A stretch of DNA of 64,000 bases, from contig CALJHC010000003.1 in the NCBI GenBank assembly GCA_938075415.1, positions 248,001 to 312,000 on the forward strand, read 5' to 3'. This DNA is from an uncultured Rubripirellula sp. (GTDB lineage Bacteria; Planctomycetota; Planctomycetia; Pirellulales; Pirellulaceae). Below are positions 19,825-27,592 of this stretch, one piece after another (position 1 is the first letter of the stretch; every line of letters starts with the position of its first letter). A program made the position numbers and the translations under genes. The notes below the pieces were generated by a model. It did not search any database. It worked only from the letters and a program-made list of their open reading frames with translations, and was not told the DNA's origin.

Positions 19825-20676
19825 CTAAAGCGACAAGGCTTGCACCATTTCGTTGATACGTTCACCAGCTTCTCCATGAACAAATTGCCTCACTCGACGA
19901 TCCTCCGCGTGCTCCAGTTCACTGGGCGGACCATCGTAAATCACTTGAGGATCATCAGGATCCAAGCGATTCCGCGGATAAAACATCAGGACACGATCTG
20001 CCACTTTGCGAGCTGTTCGCATGTCGTGAGTCACGATAATGCTGGTCACTGGATACCTTCTTCGAGTATCCAAAATCAGCTCGTTGATCACATCACTCAT
20101 GATCGGGTCCAAGCCCGTGGTGGGTTCGTCATAGACCACAACCTCTGGTCGCAAAATCAGGGCTCTCGCAAGCCCCACCCTCTTTCGCATTCCACCTGAC
20201 AACTGTGCCGGTTGTCGTAACGCAACCTCAGTCGGCAGGCCAACTTCGGCCAGATGTTGCATCACGCGACCCTCAATCTCTGATGGTGATACCACACCCT
20301 GTTGAACAAGCGGGAAGGCAACATTATCGAAGACAGACATGCTGTCGAATAAGGCTGCGTTTTGAAAGACGAAGCCAAAACGTCGCCGAATCTCCGTTAG
20401 TTCCTCTAATTGAATTTCCCCCAAGGACCGTCCATCAAATCGGACATCACCATCATTTGGCTTGATGAGACCAACGAGTGATTTCATGAAAACCGTTTTG
20501 CCACAACCACTTTCACCGATGATTGCGACAGTCTGTCCACGATCAATCGACAAATTCACCCGGCTCAATACAGGATTGTGCTGAAAGGTCACCGTGAGAT
20601 CACGTGCCTCAAGGAGTGGCCGGCGCGGATTCTCTTCAACGATCGACCTCTCATGCGAATCATTTTGGTTCGTCAT
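19825..20676 (-). CDS. mlaF: ABC transporter ATPase of phospholipid transport (MlaF-like)
   Basis: 283 residues. Walker A GESGCGKT (54-61), signature LSGGM (159-163), Walker B VVVYDE (179-184) followed by PTTGLDP, and switch histidine in IIVTHDM. The signature LSGGMRKRVGLARAL, with M-x-K-R-V, is typical of MlaF/Ttg2A-type ATPases. The C-terminal tail (about 40 residues) is acidic and basic in patches, as in MlaF where it packs against the partner subunit. The start overlaps the stop of mlaE by 4 bp (ATGA at 20673-20676). It powers lipid movement through MlaE. Confidence 0.95.
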   Translation of the reverse strand: MTNQNDSHERSIVEENPRRPLLEARDLTVTFQHNPVLSRVNLSIDRGQTVAIIGESGCGKTVFMKSLVGLIKPNDGDVRFDGRSLGEIQLEELTEIRRRFGFVFQNAALFDSMSVFDNVAFPLVQQGVVSPSEIEGRVMQHLAEVGLPTEVALRQPAQLSGGMRKRVGLARALILRPEVVVYDEPTTGLDPIMSDVINELILDTRRRYPVTSIIVTHDMRTARKVADRVLMFYPRNRLDPDDPQVIYDGPPSELEHAEDRRVRQFVHGEAGERINEMVQALSL

Positions 20677-21578
20677 AGGAAAGATGAATCATTGGGGTAG
20701 AAACTGTAATAAACCGAGTTCAGGACGATGGTCAAAAATAGGTCCACCGCCAGTATGAAAACAAAGGAATAAACGAACGCAGTCGTTGCGGCTTTACCGA
20801 CACCCTCGGCACCCGCTTCACAATGAAAACCTTGATAGCAGCTGACCACCGCGATGATCGCACCAAAGAAAACACTCTTGAATACACCAGAGAAAAGGTC
20901 AAATAAGGCAACGCCATCGCGAGAATGCGACACATATGCCGCGTGATCGATCCCTAAAATAATGACGCTGTAACAATACCCACCGACAATCCCCATGAAA
21001 TCCGCCATGACGGTCAACGCAGGAATTAAAAGAATGCAGGCAAGAAAACGCGGCACAACCAAGTAGTGAATTGGATCAGCCCCCATCGCCGTCAATGCGT
21101 CGATTTGTTCAGTGACACGCATCGTCCCGAGAACTGCGGCCATCGCGCCGCCAACTCGTCCAGCAAGCATGGTCGCGGCTAGCACCGGCCCCAACTCTTT
21201 TACCAAGGTCGTATTAATGACGGCGCCGAGATGGCTATCGAGCCCGATCGCATGAAACTGAACGTAACTTTGGACGGCAAGTACCATGCCGATGAATGTT
21301 CCAGTCAAAGCAACAACCGGCAAGCTCAGTGCGCCGACTTGATAAAACGTCACCAGTAACGTTCCTCGACAAGGAAGTCGACTCGTTAACCAACGTAGCA
21401 TCTGCCAAGTAAAAATTGACAGATCACCGATCATCAAGACTCCATCAATGACAGAACCACCGCATCGGTTAATCCAACGGACCCATGGGGATTCCCTGGT
21501 ATGCGATTTTTCGGTAATTGATGCAGTGACTTCTGACAACGTTAATCCTTGTCGGCGCGCAGCGGCTTCCCTGTACAT
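20673..21578 (-). CDS. mlaE: Phospholipid ABC transporter permease (MlaE-like)
   Basis: 301 residues from the ATG at 21578 (a TTG sits one codon before). MlaE/YrbE permease domain: an N-terminal amphipathic stretch, then about five helices, with the family core ALTGTFIGMVLAVQSYVQF, LGAVINTTLVKELGPVLAATMLAGR and GAMAAVLGTMRVTEQIDAL. The last block (R-V-T-E-Q-I-D-A-L) is diagnostic. It is the first gene of the minus-strand mla operon; mlaB and mlaC homologues are not adjacent. The product sits in the inner membrane with MlaF and MlaD. Confidence 0.95.
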   Translation of the reverse strand: MYREAAARRQGLTLSEVTASITEKSHTRESPWVRWINRCGGSVIDGVLMIGDLSIFTWQMLRWLTSRLPCRGTLLVTFYQVGALSLPVVALTGTFIGMVLAVQSYVQFHAIGLDSHLGAVINTTLVKELGPVLAATMLAGRVGGAMAAVLGTMRVTEQIDALTAMGADPIHYLVVPRFLACILLIPALTVMADFMGIVGGYCYSVIILGIDHAAYVSHSRDGVALFDLFSGVFKSVFFGAIIAVVSCYQGFHCEAGAEGVGKAATTAFVYSFVFILAVDLFLTIVLNSVYYSFYPNDSSFL

Positions 21579-21990
21579 CAAGGATTATCGGTACTAACGG
21601 TTAGTTGGATTAGAGAAACTTTAGCGAGTCATCGTGAAACTTTAACGGTTTCATGACCCAACAGCGTTCACGACACAAATAGGCCAACTGCAATTTGGCA
21701 GTATAAAGCAGGCTTCAGCGTTCAGTTCGCTTGTCGCCGGTGCACCAACCAGAGAGTTGAGGCTGACCAACCAGAGAGTTGTAACCGGGAATTAAGCCGC
21801 TTGGCTGAAAGTATCCAGGCAAGGCACTTCGCCCATGAACCGCTCAATCGAGCCACGCAAAAGGAAGGCGTGCCGTGTCGCTCCAGCCACCGGCAGTGGC
21901 CTGTTCATTACAACCAAGGGTCGAGAGGCAGCCCAGTGGTAAGATGCGGGGTGCAAAATCAGAGACGAAAAGAAAACGCCGTTAAGTTGC
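21579..21990. other. Intergenic region upstream of mla operon
   Basis: 412 bp between the response-regulator stop and mlaE start. It should contain the mla promoter. I see a 16-bp direct repeat (listed separately) and no convincing -24/-12 or -35/-10 site. Confidence 0.4.
21744..21781. repeat. Direct repeat, two copies of accaaccagagagttg, 22-bp period
   Basis: Perfect 16-bp copies at 21744-21759 and 21766-21781 separated by 6 bp. The period of about two helical turns, upstream of mlaE, would suit a dimeric regulator, but a mere tandem duplication is equally possible. Confidence 0.85.
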
Positions 21991-23415
21991 TCAGGCAAAC
22001 TGCAGACGTGGATCATCCAGGCCCAAACGTTTCATTTTCTTGTAAAGAGTGGTGCGATTGATATCCAGTGCTTCAGCAGTCGACGCGCGGTTCCACTCAT
22101 TTTGCCGCAATGCCTGGAGTATGATTTGACGTTCAGGAGCCTCCAAAGCCTCTCGAAGAGTCTTACCTCGGCTTTCCTCGGTGGTTGATATCCCCGAATC
22201 ACCTTGCAACGAGTTGGACCACCACGCCTGCTCGCTTTGCCCAGTCAACTCGGGCGGCAAATCATCGATTGTTAAGCGAGTTCCACTTCCTAGCAAGACA
22301 GCTCGCTCCACCACATTTTCCAGCTGCCGAACATTCCCGGGCCAAGCGTAGGCTTGCAGTCTGCTCATTGCTTCATCATTGAATTCGGCAGATTCCCTGC
22401 CGCACGCTTCCGCTACCTCGTGAAGAAAATGTTTGACCAATAACGGTATGTCACCAACGCGTTCTCGGAGTGCCGGTAGAACCAAATTCACTACGTTAAT
22501 TCGATAGTACAAATCTTGCCGGAAACGACCCTGTTTGACTGCGGAGGAGAGGTCATCATTGGAGGCGAGAATCACCCGAGTGTCCACGGAATGCGTCTCA
22601 CTTCCTCCCAACTGTTCAAACTGGAACTCTTGCAACACTCGCAACAGCTTGACTTGCATTGCGGGACTCGCCGTTCCAATCTCATCAAGGAACAACGTAC
22701 CACCGTCCGCCTGCTTGAATTTACCCATGCGATCGTGATTCGCTCCGGTGAAGGCACCTGCAACGTGCCCAAAGAGTTCACTCTCGAGAAGAGTATCTGG
22801 CAAAGCACCACAAGCGACCTCGACGAATGGACCGTTCCGTCTGGCACTTCTCGCATGGATGGCGCGAGCAATCATGCTTTTTCCAGTTCCGTTCTCTCCT
22901 GTAATCAGGATTGACGCCCGAGCGTCTGCCACACTGTCGACCATGTCGAAAAGCTTCAACATTCGATAATCGTGACTAAGAATATTTTTCAAACCACTAC
23001 GTTGGTCCAGCTCCTCACGAAGCTTATGGTTTTCTAGTTTTATTTCGCGTTGCTCGACGGCCCGCTCGATGGACAGGAGCAATTCATCATCAATCAACGG
23101 CTTGGTCAGCAGATCAAATGCCCCGGCATGCACCGCCTCAACAGCGGTATCAGGCATGGCATATCCAGTGACAACCAAAACCGGAATATCCGGGTATCGT
23201 CGCCGTGAATGTCGGATTAAGTCGAATCCATCTTCCTGTCCGATCCTGAGGTCAGTGATCACGAGATCAAATCCATGCTGCAGAAGCTGCTCCTTGGCAT
23301 CCATCAGACACGAAGCAGTAACAACATGATGTGCTAGGCCTCTTAGCCAATCGGCCAAGGATTCAGCAAGATGACAATCGTCATCGACCAGCAAAATTGA
23401 AAGAGGAGAGGACAT
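21991..23415 (-). CDS. Sigma-54-dependent response regulator, NtrC family
   Basis: 474 residues from the ATG at 23415, chosen because MSSPLSILLVDDD is the normal receiver start; the frame is open to 23472. Receiver domain 1-120: acidic pair D11/D12, phospho-acceptor D55 (LVITDL), K105 (LLTKP). AAA+ sigma-54 activator domain about 140-380: Walker A GENGTGKS (163-170), the sigma-54-contacting GAFTGA loop (210-215), Walker B GGTLFLDEIG. The C-terminus is a Fis-type helix-turn-helix (AEALDINRTTLYKKMKRLGL). All motifs for phosphorylation, ATP-driven open-complex formation and DNA binding are intact. No histidine kinase is adjacent, so it is an orphan here. Target genes unknown; the mla operon downstream is a candidate. 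Confidence 0.95.
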   Translation of the reverse strand: MSSPLSILLVDDDCHLAESLADWLRGLAHHVVTASCLMDAKEQLLQHGFDLVITDLRIGQEDGFDLIRHSRRRYPDIPVLVVTGYAMPDTAVEAVHAGAFDLLTKPLIDDELLLSIERAVEQREIKLENHKLREELDQRSGLKNILSHDYRMLKLFDMVDSVADARASILITGENGTGKSMIARAIHARSARRNGPFVEVACGALPDTLLESELFGHVAGAFTGANHDRMGKFKQADGGTLFLDEIGTASPAMQVKLLRVLQEFQFEQLGGSETHSVDTRVILASNDDLSSAVKQGRFRQDLYYRINVVNLVLPALRERVGDIPLLVKHFLHEVAEACGRESAEFNDEAMSRLQAYAWPGNVRQLENVVERAVLLGSGTRLTIDDLPPELTGQSEQAWWSNSLQGDSGISTTEESRGKTLREALEAPERQIILQALRQNEWNRASTAEALDINRTTLYKKMKRLGLDDPRLQFA

Positions 23416-24115
23416 GGATACCCCAAGACGCAAAAATTGACCGAAAGCACTGTGTCGACCGGCACCGATCAAATTTGGGATCGCCTAGAAGCCATCCCAA
23501 ATGAGCCAAGGGGCCATGTCACAGGAAATACTTAGGTCACGATCGAGACCGCGTCAAAAAAGGCAGACACTTCTTCCGTGAGAAAGTTCCAAAATCGTTA
23601 GAACCTGCAAAAACAAATCAACCCACTGCTAATCTTCAGCCGCACAACTCATTGAATTTCACAATGGCCGAGCGAGCCAAATTCTTTGGGAGTTAACTCG
23701 CATAAATCAGCAGGCTCCGCCAAAACGCAATAAAATAACGTTGTGGGAATTCTCTGATGATCGAGAGTGAGGGCAGCGGCCTCCTGGTCGAACGACGGGC
23801 GATGCTGCTCAACAAATCACATGTCCTGAGAATGATCAACGCTTCCAAAAGCGTTACGAGCTGGAACCTCGCGGTTTCATCTCCCTGTTCGCGGTTTCAT
23901 CTAGCTGTTCGCGGTTTCATCTCGCTGATGGAGCGTTTTCTTGCAGCTGTCAATTGGGAGTAACTCGCTGATTTCTCGGCAAGCAACTCAATCCTATCGA
24001 GACCCAGGCGCAAGGAAAGTTAATAAAAAACGCTTATCACTTTCCAGCAGGTTGCCCGATATTCAGCTGCTGCAGTGAGAGGAAAGACCGGCCAATCACC
24101 ATCAAGCAATCACCA
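23416..24115. other. Intergenic region with tandem repeats
   Basis: 700 bp between the response-regulator start and the serS stop, both minus strand. It contains a 20-bp tandem repeat at 23871-23930 and a 14-bp repeat at 24094-24127. An open frame at 23757-23963 crosses the 20-bp repeat, whose unit is not a multiple of three; I regard it as non-coding. No clear promoter or serS terminator. Confidence 0.45.
23871..23930. repeat. Tandem repeat, 20-bp unit gcggtttcatctNgctgttc, 3 copies
   Basis: Three contiguous 20-bp units beginning at 23871, 23891 and 23911, each starting gcggtttcatct; the last copy diverges at its end. No spacers, so not CRISPR. Two helical turns per unit. Confidence 0.93.
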
Positions 24116-24127
24116 TCAAGCAATCAC
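24094..24127. repeat. Tandem repeat, 14-bp unit aatcaccatcaagc, 2.4 copies, crossing the serS stop
   Basis: Units at 24094-24107 and 24108-24121 plus aatcac. The serS stop codon (24116-24118) lies within the second copy, so the repeat includes the last codons of serS. Confidence 0.9.
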
Positions 24128-25390
24128 TTCGGTTCCGACCCAAGGCTGCAAGACCTTTGGGACAGCGATGCTTCCGTCTGCTCTTTGATGATTTTCAAGA
24201 ATTGCAATCATTGCGCGTCCGGTCGCCACCGCAGTTCCATTGAGTGTGTGGGCAAACTCGGTGCCTTTCTGCCCAGGGCGTTTAAAGCGAACATTCAGAC
24301 GCCTTGCTTGATAATCAGTGCAATTGCTTGTGCTCGTGACTTCGCCCCACTGACCCTCTTCGCCTCTTCCGGGCATCCAAGCCTCCAGATCAAACTTTCG
24401 ATACGCTGGCCCCCCAAGATCACCGGCCGCAGTATCAATAACGCGGTAGGGTACTTCGAGTGAGTCAAAGAGTTCACATTCCAGTTCCTTCAGTCGAAGG
24501 TGAATTTGGTCACTTTGCTCAGGTAGCGCAAAGGCAAACATTTCCACCTTGGTAAATTGATGAACTCGATACAAGCCTTTCGAGGCCCGGCCCCCCGCTC
24601 CCGCTTCGGTACGGAAGCAATGACTTAAACCGCAGTAAAGAAGCGGCAAATCCTCCGCGAGCAAAGTCTGACCTGACATCATGCCACCGAGAGTAATTTC
24701 AGCAGTGCCAACAAGATTCAACTCCGAATTCTCGATACTGTAAATCTGCGTCTCTGGACCACGAGGAGTGAATCCAATCCCCTCGAGGATCGAAGTCAAC
24801 GCAAGGTCAGGAGTGGTCATCGGAGTAAATCCACGATCACAAAGAAAACGCAATGCGTAGTGCTGAAGCGCCAAATCCAAGTGAACAGCAGCATTCTTCA
24901 AGTAATAGAAGCCTGCCCCCGTGACTCGGCCACCTGCATCAAAGTCAAACAAATCATGCTTTGCACCTAGGTCAACATGATCGAGTGCCTTGAAATCGAA
25001 AGGTTTGACGGGATGCTTTCCCAGGGCGATTTCGACAGCGTCATCCTCGCCGCCCGCGGGAACATCAGGATGCGTCATGTTGGGGACCGCGGATAAAAAC
25101 GCCGTGATCTCTTGATCCAACTGATCATGCTCTTGCTGAGCGGCATCTTTCTGCTGACGAAGTTCGCGACCTTTCTCGATCAGCTGATTCCTCGCATCAT
25201 TGTCTTGCGCCTTCGGAATCTGCTTGCTGGTCTCGTTTGCCTGACGATTAAGATCCTCAGCAAGTTGCAACACAGCAAGCCGTTGACTGTCCAAGGCGAT
25301 CAACTGGTCAACATCACAATCCACGCCGCGTTTTTCACAGTTGGCACGAACCGCATCAGCATTTTGGAGAATAAATTTTCGATCAAGCAT
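24116..25390 (-). CDS. serS: Seryl-tRNA synthetase
   Basis: 424 residues, normal for bacterial SerRS. It charges tRNA-Ser (and primes selenocysteine tRNA) in the cytoplasm. N-terminal coiled-coil arm at about 25-100 (ALDSQRLAVLQLAEDLNRQ onward), then the class II catalytic core: motif 2 in FRTEAGAGGRASKGLYRVHQ and motif 3 in NGTAVATGRAMIAILENHQ. The C-terminus is conserved to VPKVLQPWVG. The start follows the M20 peptidase stop by 15 bp, so the two are probably co-transcribed. The last codons fall in a 14-bp tandem repeat. Confidence 0.98.
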   Translation of the reverse strand: MLDRKFILQNADAVRANCEKRGVDCDVDQLIALDSQRLAVLQLAEDLNRQANETSKQIPKAQDNDARNQLIEKGRELRQQKDAAQQEHDQLDQEITAFLSAVPNMTHPDVPAGGEDDAVEIALGKHPVKPFDFKALDHVDLGAKHDLFDFDAGGRVTGAGFYYLKNAAVHLDLALQHYALRFLCDRGFTPMTTPDLALTSILEGIGFTPRGPETQIYSIENSELNLVGTAEITLGGMMSGQTLLAEDLPLLYCGLSHCFRTEAGAGGRASKGLYRVHQFTKVEMFAFALPEQSDQIHLRLKELECELFDSLEVPYRVIDTAAGDLGGPAYRKFDLEAWMPGRGEEGQWGEVTSTSNCTDYQARRLNVRFKRPGQKGTEFAHTLNGTAVATGRAMIAILENHQRADGSIAVPKVLQPWVGTEVIA

Positions 25391-25405
25391 TTCAGATTTA
25401 AGTTA

Positions 25406-26785
25406 TTACGAATTGAGTTTGCCAATTTTTTCCCAGAGCACTGCCGAGGCTTGGATACCACAGTGGTAGTCCCGAATTCTAAATTTTTCGTTGGGGCTAT
25501 GTGCGTTATCATCGGCTAATCCCCAGCCCAAAAGTAGGCAATCACAGCCTAAGACTTCCTGAAATTGCGTAACGATTGGGATTGAACCGCCTTCACGAAT
25601 CAAGACGGGTTCAACACCGAAGGCCTCCTCAATCGCCTGGCTCGCCGCCTCCATGAATGGGCTTTGCGTGGAGGCTAACATGCCCGTTGCGCCGTGATCT
25701 GGCAAGAGCGACCAGTTCACGCCGCTGGGCATGTGCTGCTTCAGATGCTGTTTGATTGCATCGGTTAGCTCATTCGGGTCCTGGTCTGGGACCAATCGAA
25801 AACTGAATTTCACCGACGCGGTGGCGGGAATGATTGTCTTCACACCCTCCCCTTGATGCCCAGAATTGAGACCATTGACATCAAAGGTGGGACGAGCCCA
25901 CCGTCGTTCATCGGTCGAATAGCCTTCCTCACCAAATAGCTGATCCACACCCACCGCCTCGGCAAACTGCTCGTCGGTCTGCGGTAACGCTTTCCATTGA
26001 TCTCGCTCAATATCGTCCAGCGGACGCACTCGGTCATAGAAACCGGGGATCTGTATCCTGCCCTCCGAATCGACCATCGATGACATAAGATGACACAAGG
26101 CGATGGCCGGATTCATCACCGCACCACCGAATGAACCGCTGTGTAAATCCTGACCTGGCCCTGTCAGTTTCAACTCATAAGTCGCGATTCCCCTCAAACC
26201 ATAGGTAATTGCCGGCTGCCCATCAGCGTACTGACTGCTGTCACTGATCACCACGCAATCGCACGCAAGGCGATCCCTCATTGCCGGCAGTCTCTGCTCC
26301 AAACTCTCACTTCCTACTTCTTCCTCACCCTCGATTAAAAATTTAATCTGCAACGGTAAAGGCTCGCCGGCGGCGAGCCACTCGCACACACTTTGGATGT
26401 GGGTGAGCACCTGACCCTTGTCATCGGTGGCTCCTCGAGCGTAGAGGTTCCCATCACGGATTGTGGGCTCGAAAGGACCGGAGATCCATTGGTCGATGGG
26501 CTCAACTGGCTGGACATCGTAGTGGCCATAAACCATGACCACAGGTGCACCGGGCACCGCTGGAGTTTCTGCATAAACGAATGGATGTCGGTCGGTCGGA
26601 ATCATTTCGACCTTTAATCCAGCGTTTGTCAGTTTCTCGGCGACCCAGACAGCCGCTTGCCGGACTTCATCAAGCCGACTACTGTCGCTGCTGATGCTCG
26701 GAATCCGCAGCCACTCAACGAGTTCGCTGAGATGCCGGTCGGATGCTTTTTTCAGTGTGTCCAGCAGCGTAGGAAATGTGGACAT
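25406..26785 (-). CDS. M20-family metallopeptidase (dipeptidase)
   Basis: 459 residues. M20/M25/M40 di-zinc hydrolase, closest in pattern to the CPG2/CNDP-like dipeptidases that act on short peptides in the cytoplasm. Metal and catalytic residues are visible: H88 and D90 (VYGHYDVQP), D121 in GATDDKGQ, catalytic E154 and metal E155 in EGEEEVGSE, with the dimerisation lid between (LTGPGQDLHSGSFGGAVMNP). A last metal histidine lies in DDNAHSPNEKF. It is 15 bp upstream of serS on the same strand. Exact peptide substrate cannot be inferred; a beta-Ala-His-type or broad dipeptidase is likely. Confidence 0.93.
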   Translation of the reverse strand: MSTFPTLLDTLKKASDRHLSELVEWLRIPSISSDSSRLDEVRQAAVWVAEKLTNAGLKVEMIPTDRHPFVYAETPAVPGAPVVMVYGHYDVQPVEPIDQWISGPFEPTIRDGNLYARGATDDKGQVLTHIQSVCEWLAAGEPLPLQIKFLIEGEEEVGSESLEQRLPAMRDRLACDCVVISDSSQYADGQPAITYGLRGIATYELKLTGPGQDLHSGSFGGAVMNPAIALCHLMSSMVDSEGRIQIPGFYDRVRPLDDIERDQWKALPQTDEQFAEAVGVDQLFGEEGYSTDERRWARPTFDVNGLNSGHQGEGVKTIIPATASVKFSFRLVPDQDPNELTDAIKQHLKQHMPSGVNWSLLPDHGATGMLASTQSPFMEAASQAIEEAFGVEPVLIREGGSIPIVTQFQEVLGCDCLLLGWGLADDNAHSPNEKFRIRDYHCGIQASAVLWEKIGKLNS

Positions 26786-27227
26786 TTGGAATTTGCTCGC
26801 CTCGAGTGTGGAGTGGAATCAATTAAGAATTAAGATCAGGAAACGCAAAAAGCCGTGATAAGAGGAAAATCCATGGCACCATCAAGAACCCTTTCGAGGA
26901 TTACAGGATCTTTTTTCTCGGATTCGGGACTGCCGACCGACCTTTCGTAGCGCTACAATATAGCGGCATGGCGATTGAAGGGATGCCCTATAACGCATCG
27001 CCAACAACCCGCAATCAATGTCCCGCAATCAATGTCCCGCAATCAATGTCCCACGATCAATGTCCCACGATCAAGCAAGTCTTCCATGTCCTGGATTGGC
27101 ACCGTTGAACCGACGACTCAGCGTCCACGGATCAATCGATACATCCGCTCATTCATGATTTGCGTCGGCATGGGACTGCGTTGCGATAGACGTCCAACTG
27201 CACCCAATGAACGGAGCCTCAATTGGA
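26786..27227. other. Divergent intergenic region between M20 peptidase and clpS
   Basis: 442 bp between divergent genes. It includes a 14-bp tandem repeat (27008-27077) in the half nearer clpS. A promoter for each direction is expected; none is clear. Nothing else recognised. Confidence 0.4.
27008..27077. repeat. Tandem repeat, 14-bp unit cccgcaatcaatgt, 5 copies
   Basis: Five contiguous units at 27008, 27022, 27036, 27050 and 27064. The first three are identical, the fourth has cccacgatcaatgt and the fifth drifts further. The gradient of divergence suggests growth from one end. It lies 150 bp before clpS. Confidence 0.95.
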
Positions 27228-27572
27228 ATGCCTAATCAACCGACAATGGTGACGTATTACGCAACGAAGACAGAAAAGCAGACTCGTCAGAAAACTCGGA
27301 AGCAACCCCGGTACCATGTGGTGCTGATGGATGATTCGGATCATAGTTACGACTATGTCGTATTGATGATGAAGCATCTTTTCCGACATCCCATTGAAAC
27401 GGGTTTTCAAATTGCAAAAGAAGTGGACAAATCTGGACGAGCCATCTGCCTAACAACCACCCTAGAACATGCAGAACTGAAACGTGATCAGATTCACGCC
27501 TTTGGCAAAGACGAGCTGATCGCCCGCTGCAAAGGCAGCATGTCTGCGACCATCGAGCCGGTAGTCGAATAA
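27228..27572 (+). CDS. clpS: ATP-dependent Clp protease adaptor ClpS
   Basis: 114 residues from the ATG at 27228, preceded by GGAG; ATG 27207 and 27246 are also in frame. ClpS brings N-degron substrates to ClpAP/ClpCP. The core is visible: YHVVLMDDSDHSYDYVVLMM (usual Y.V.L.NDD..TF..V), then the helix HPIETGFQIAKEVDKSGRAIC and the end AELKRDQIHAFG. The family's usual N-D-D turn is M-D-D here, which still gives the acidic residues that bind the N-terminal amine. Planctomycete copies often differ from E. coli in this way. It is 20 bp before mtaB, probably one operon. Confidence 0.9.
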   Translation: MPNQPTMVTYYATKTEKQTRQKTRKQPRYHVVLMDDSDHSYDYVVLMMKHLFRHPIETGFQIAKEVDKSGRAICLTTTLEHAELKRDQIHAFGKDELIARCKGSMSATIEPVVE

Positions 27573-27592
27573 AACGCCCTGATATCACCAAC

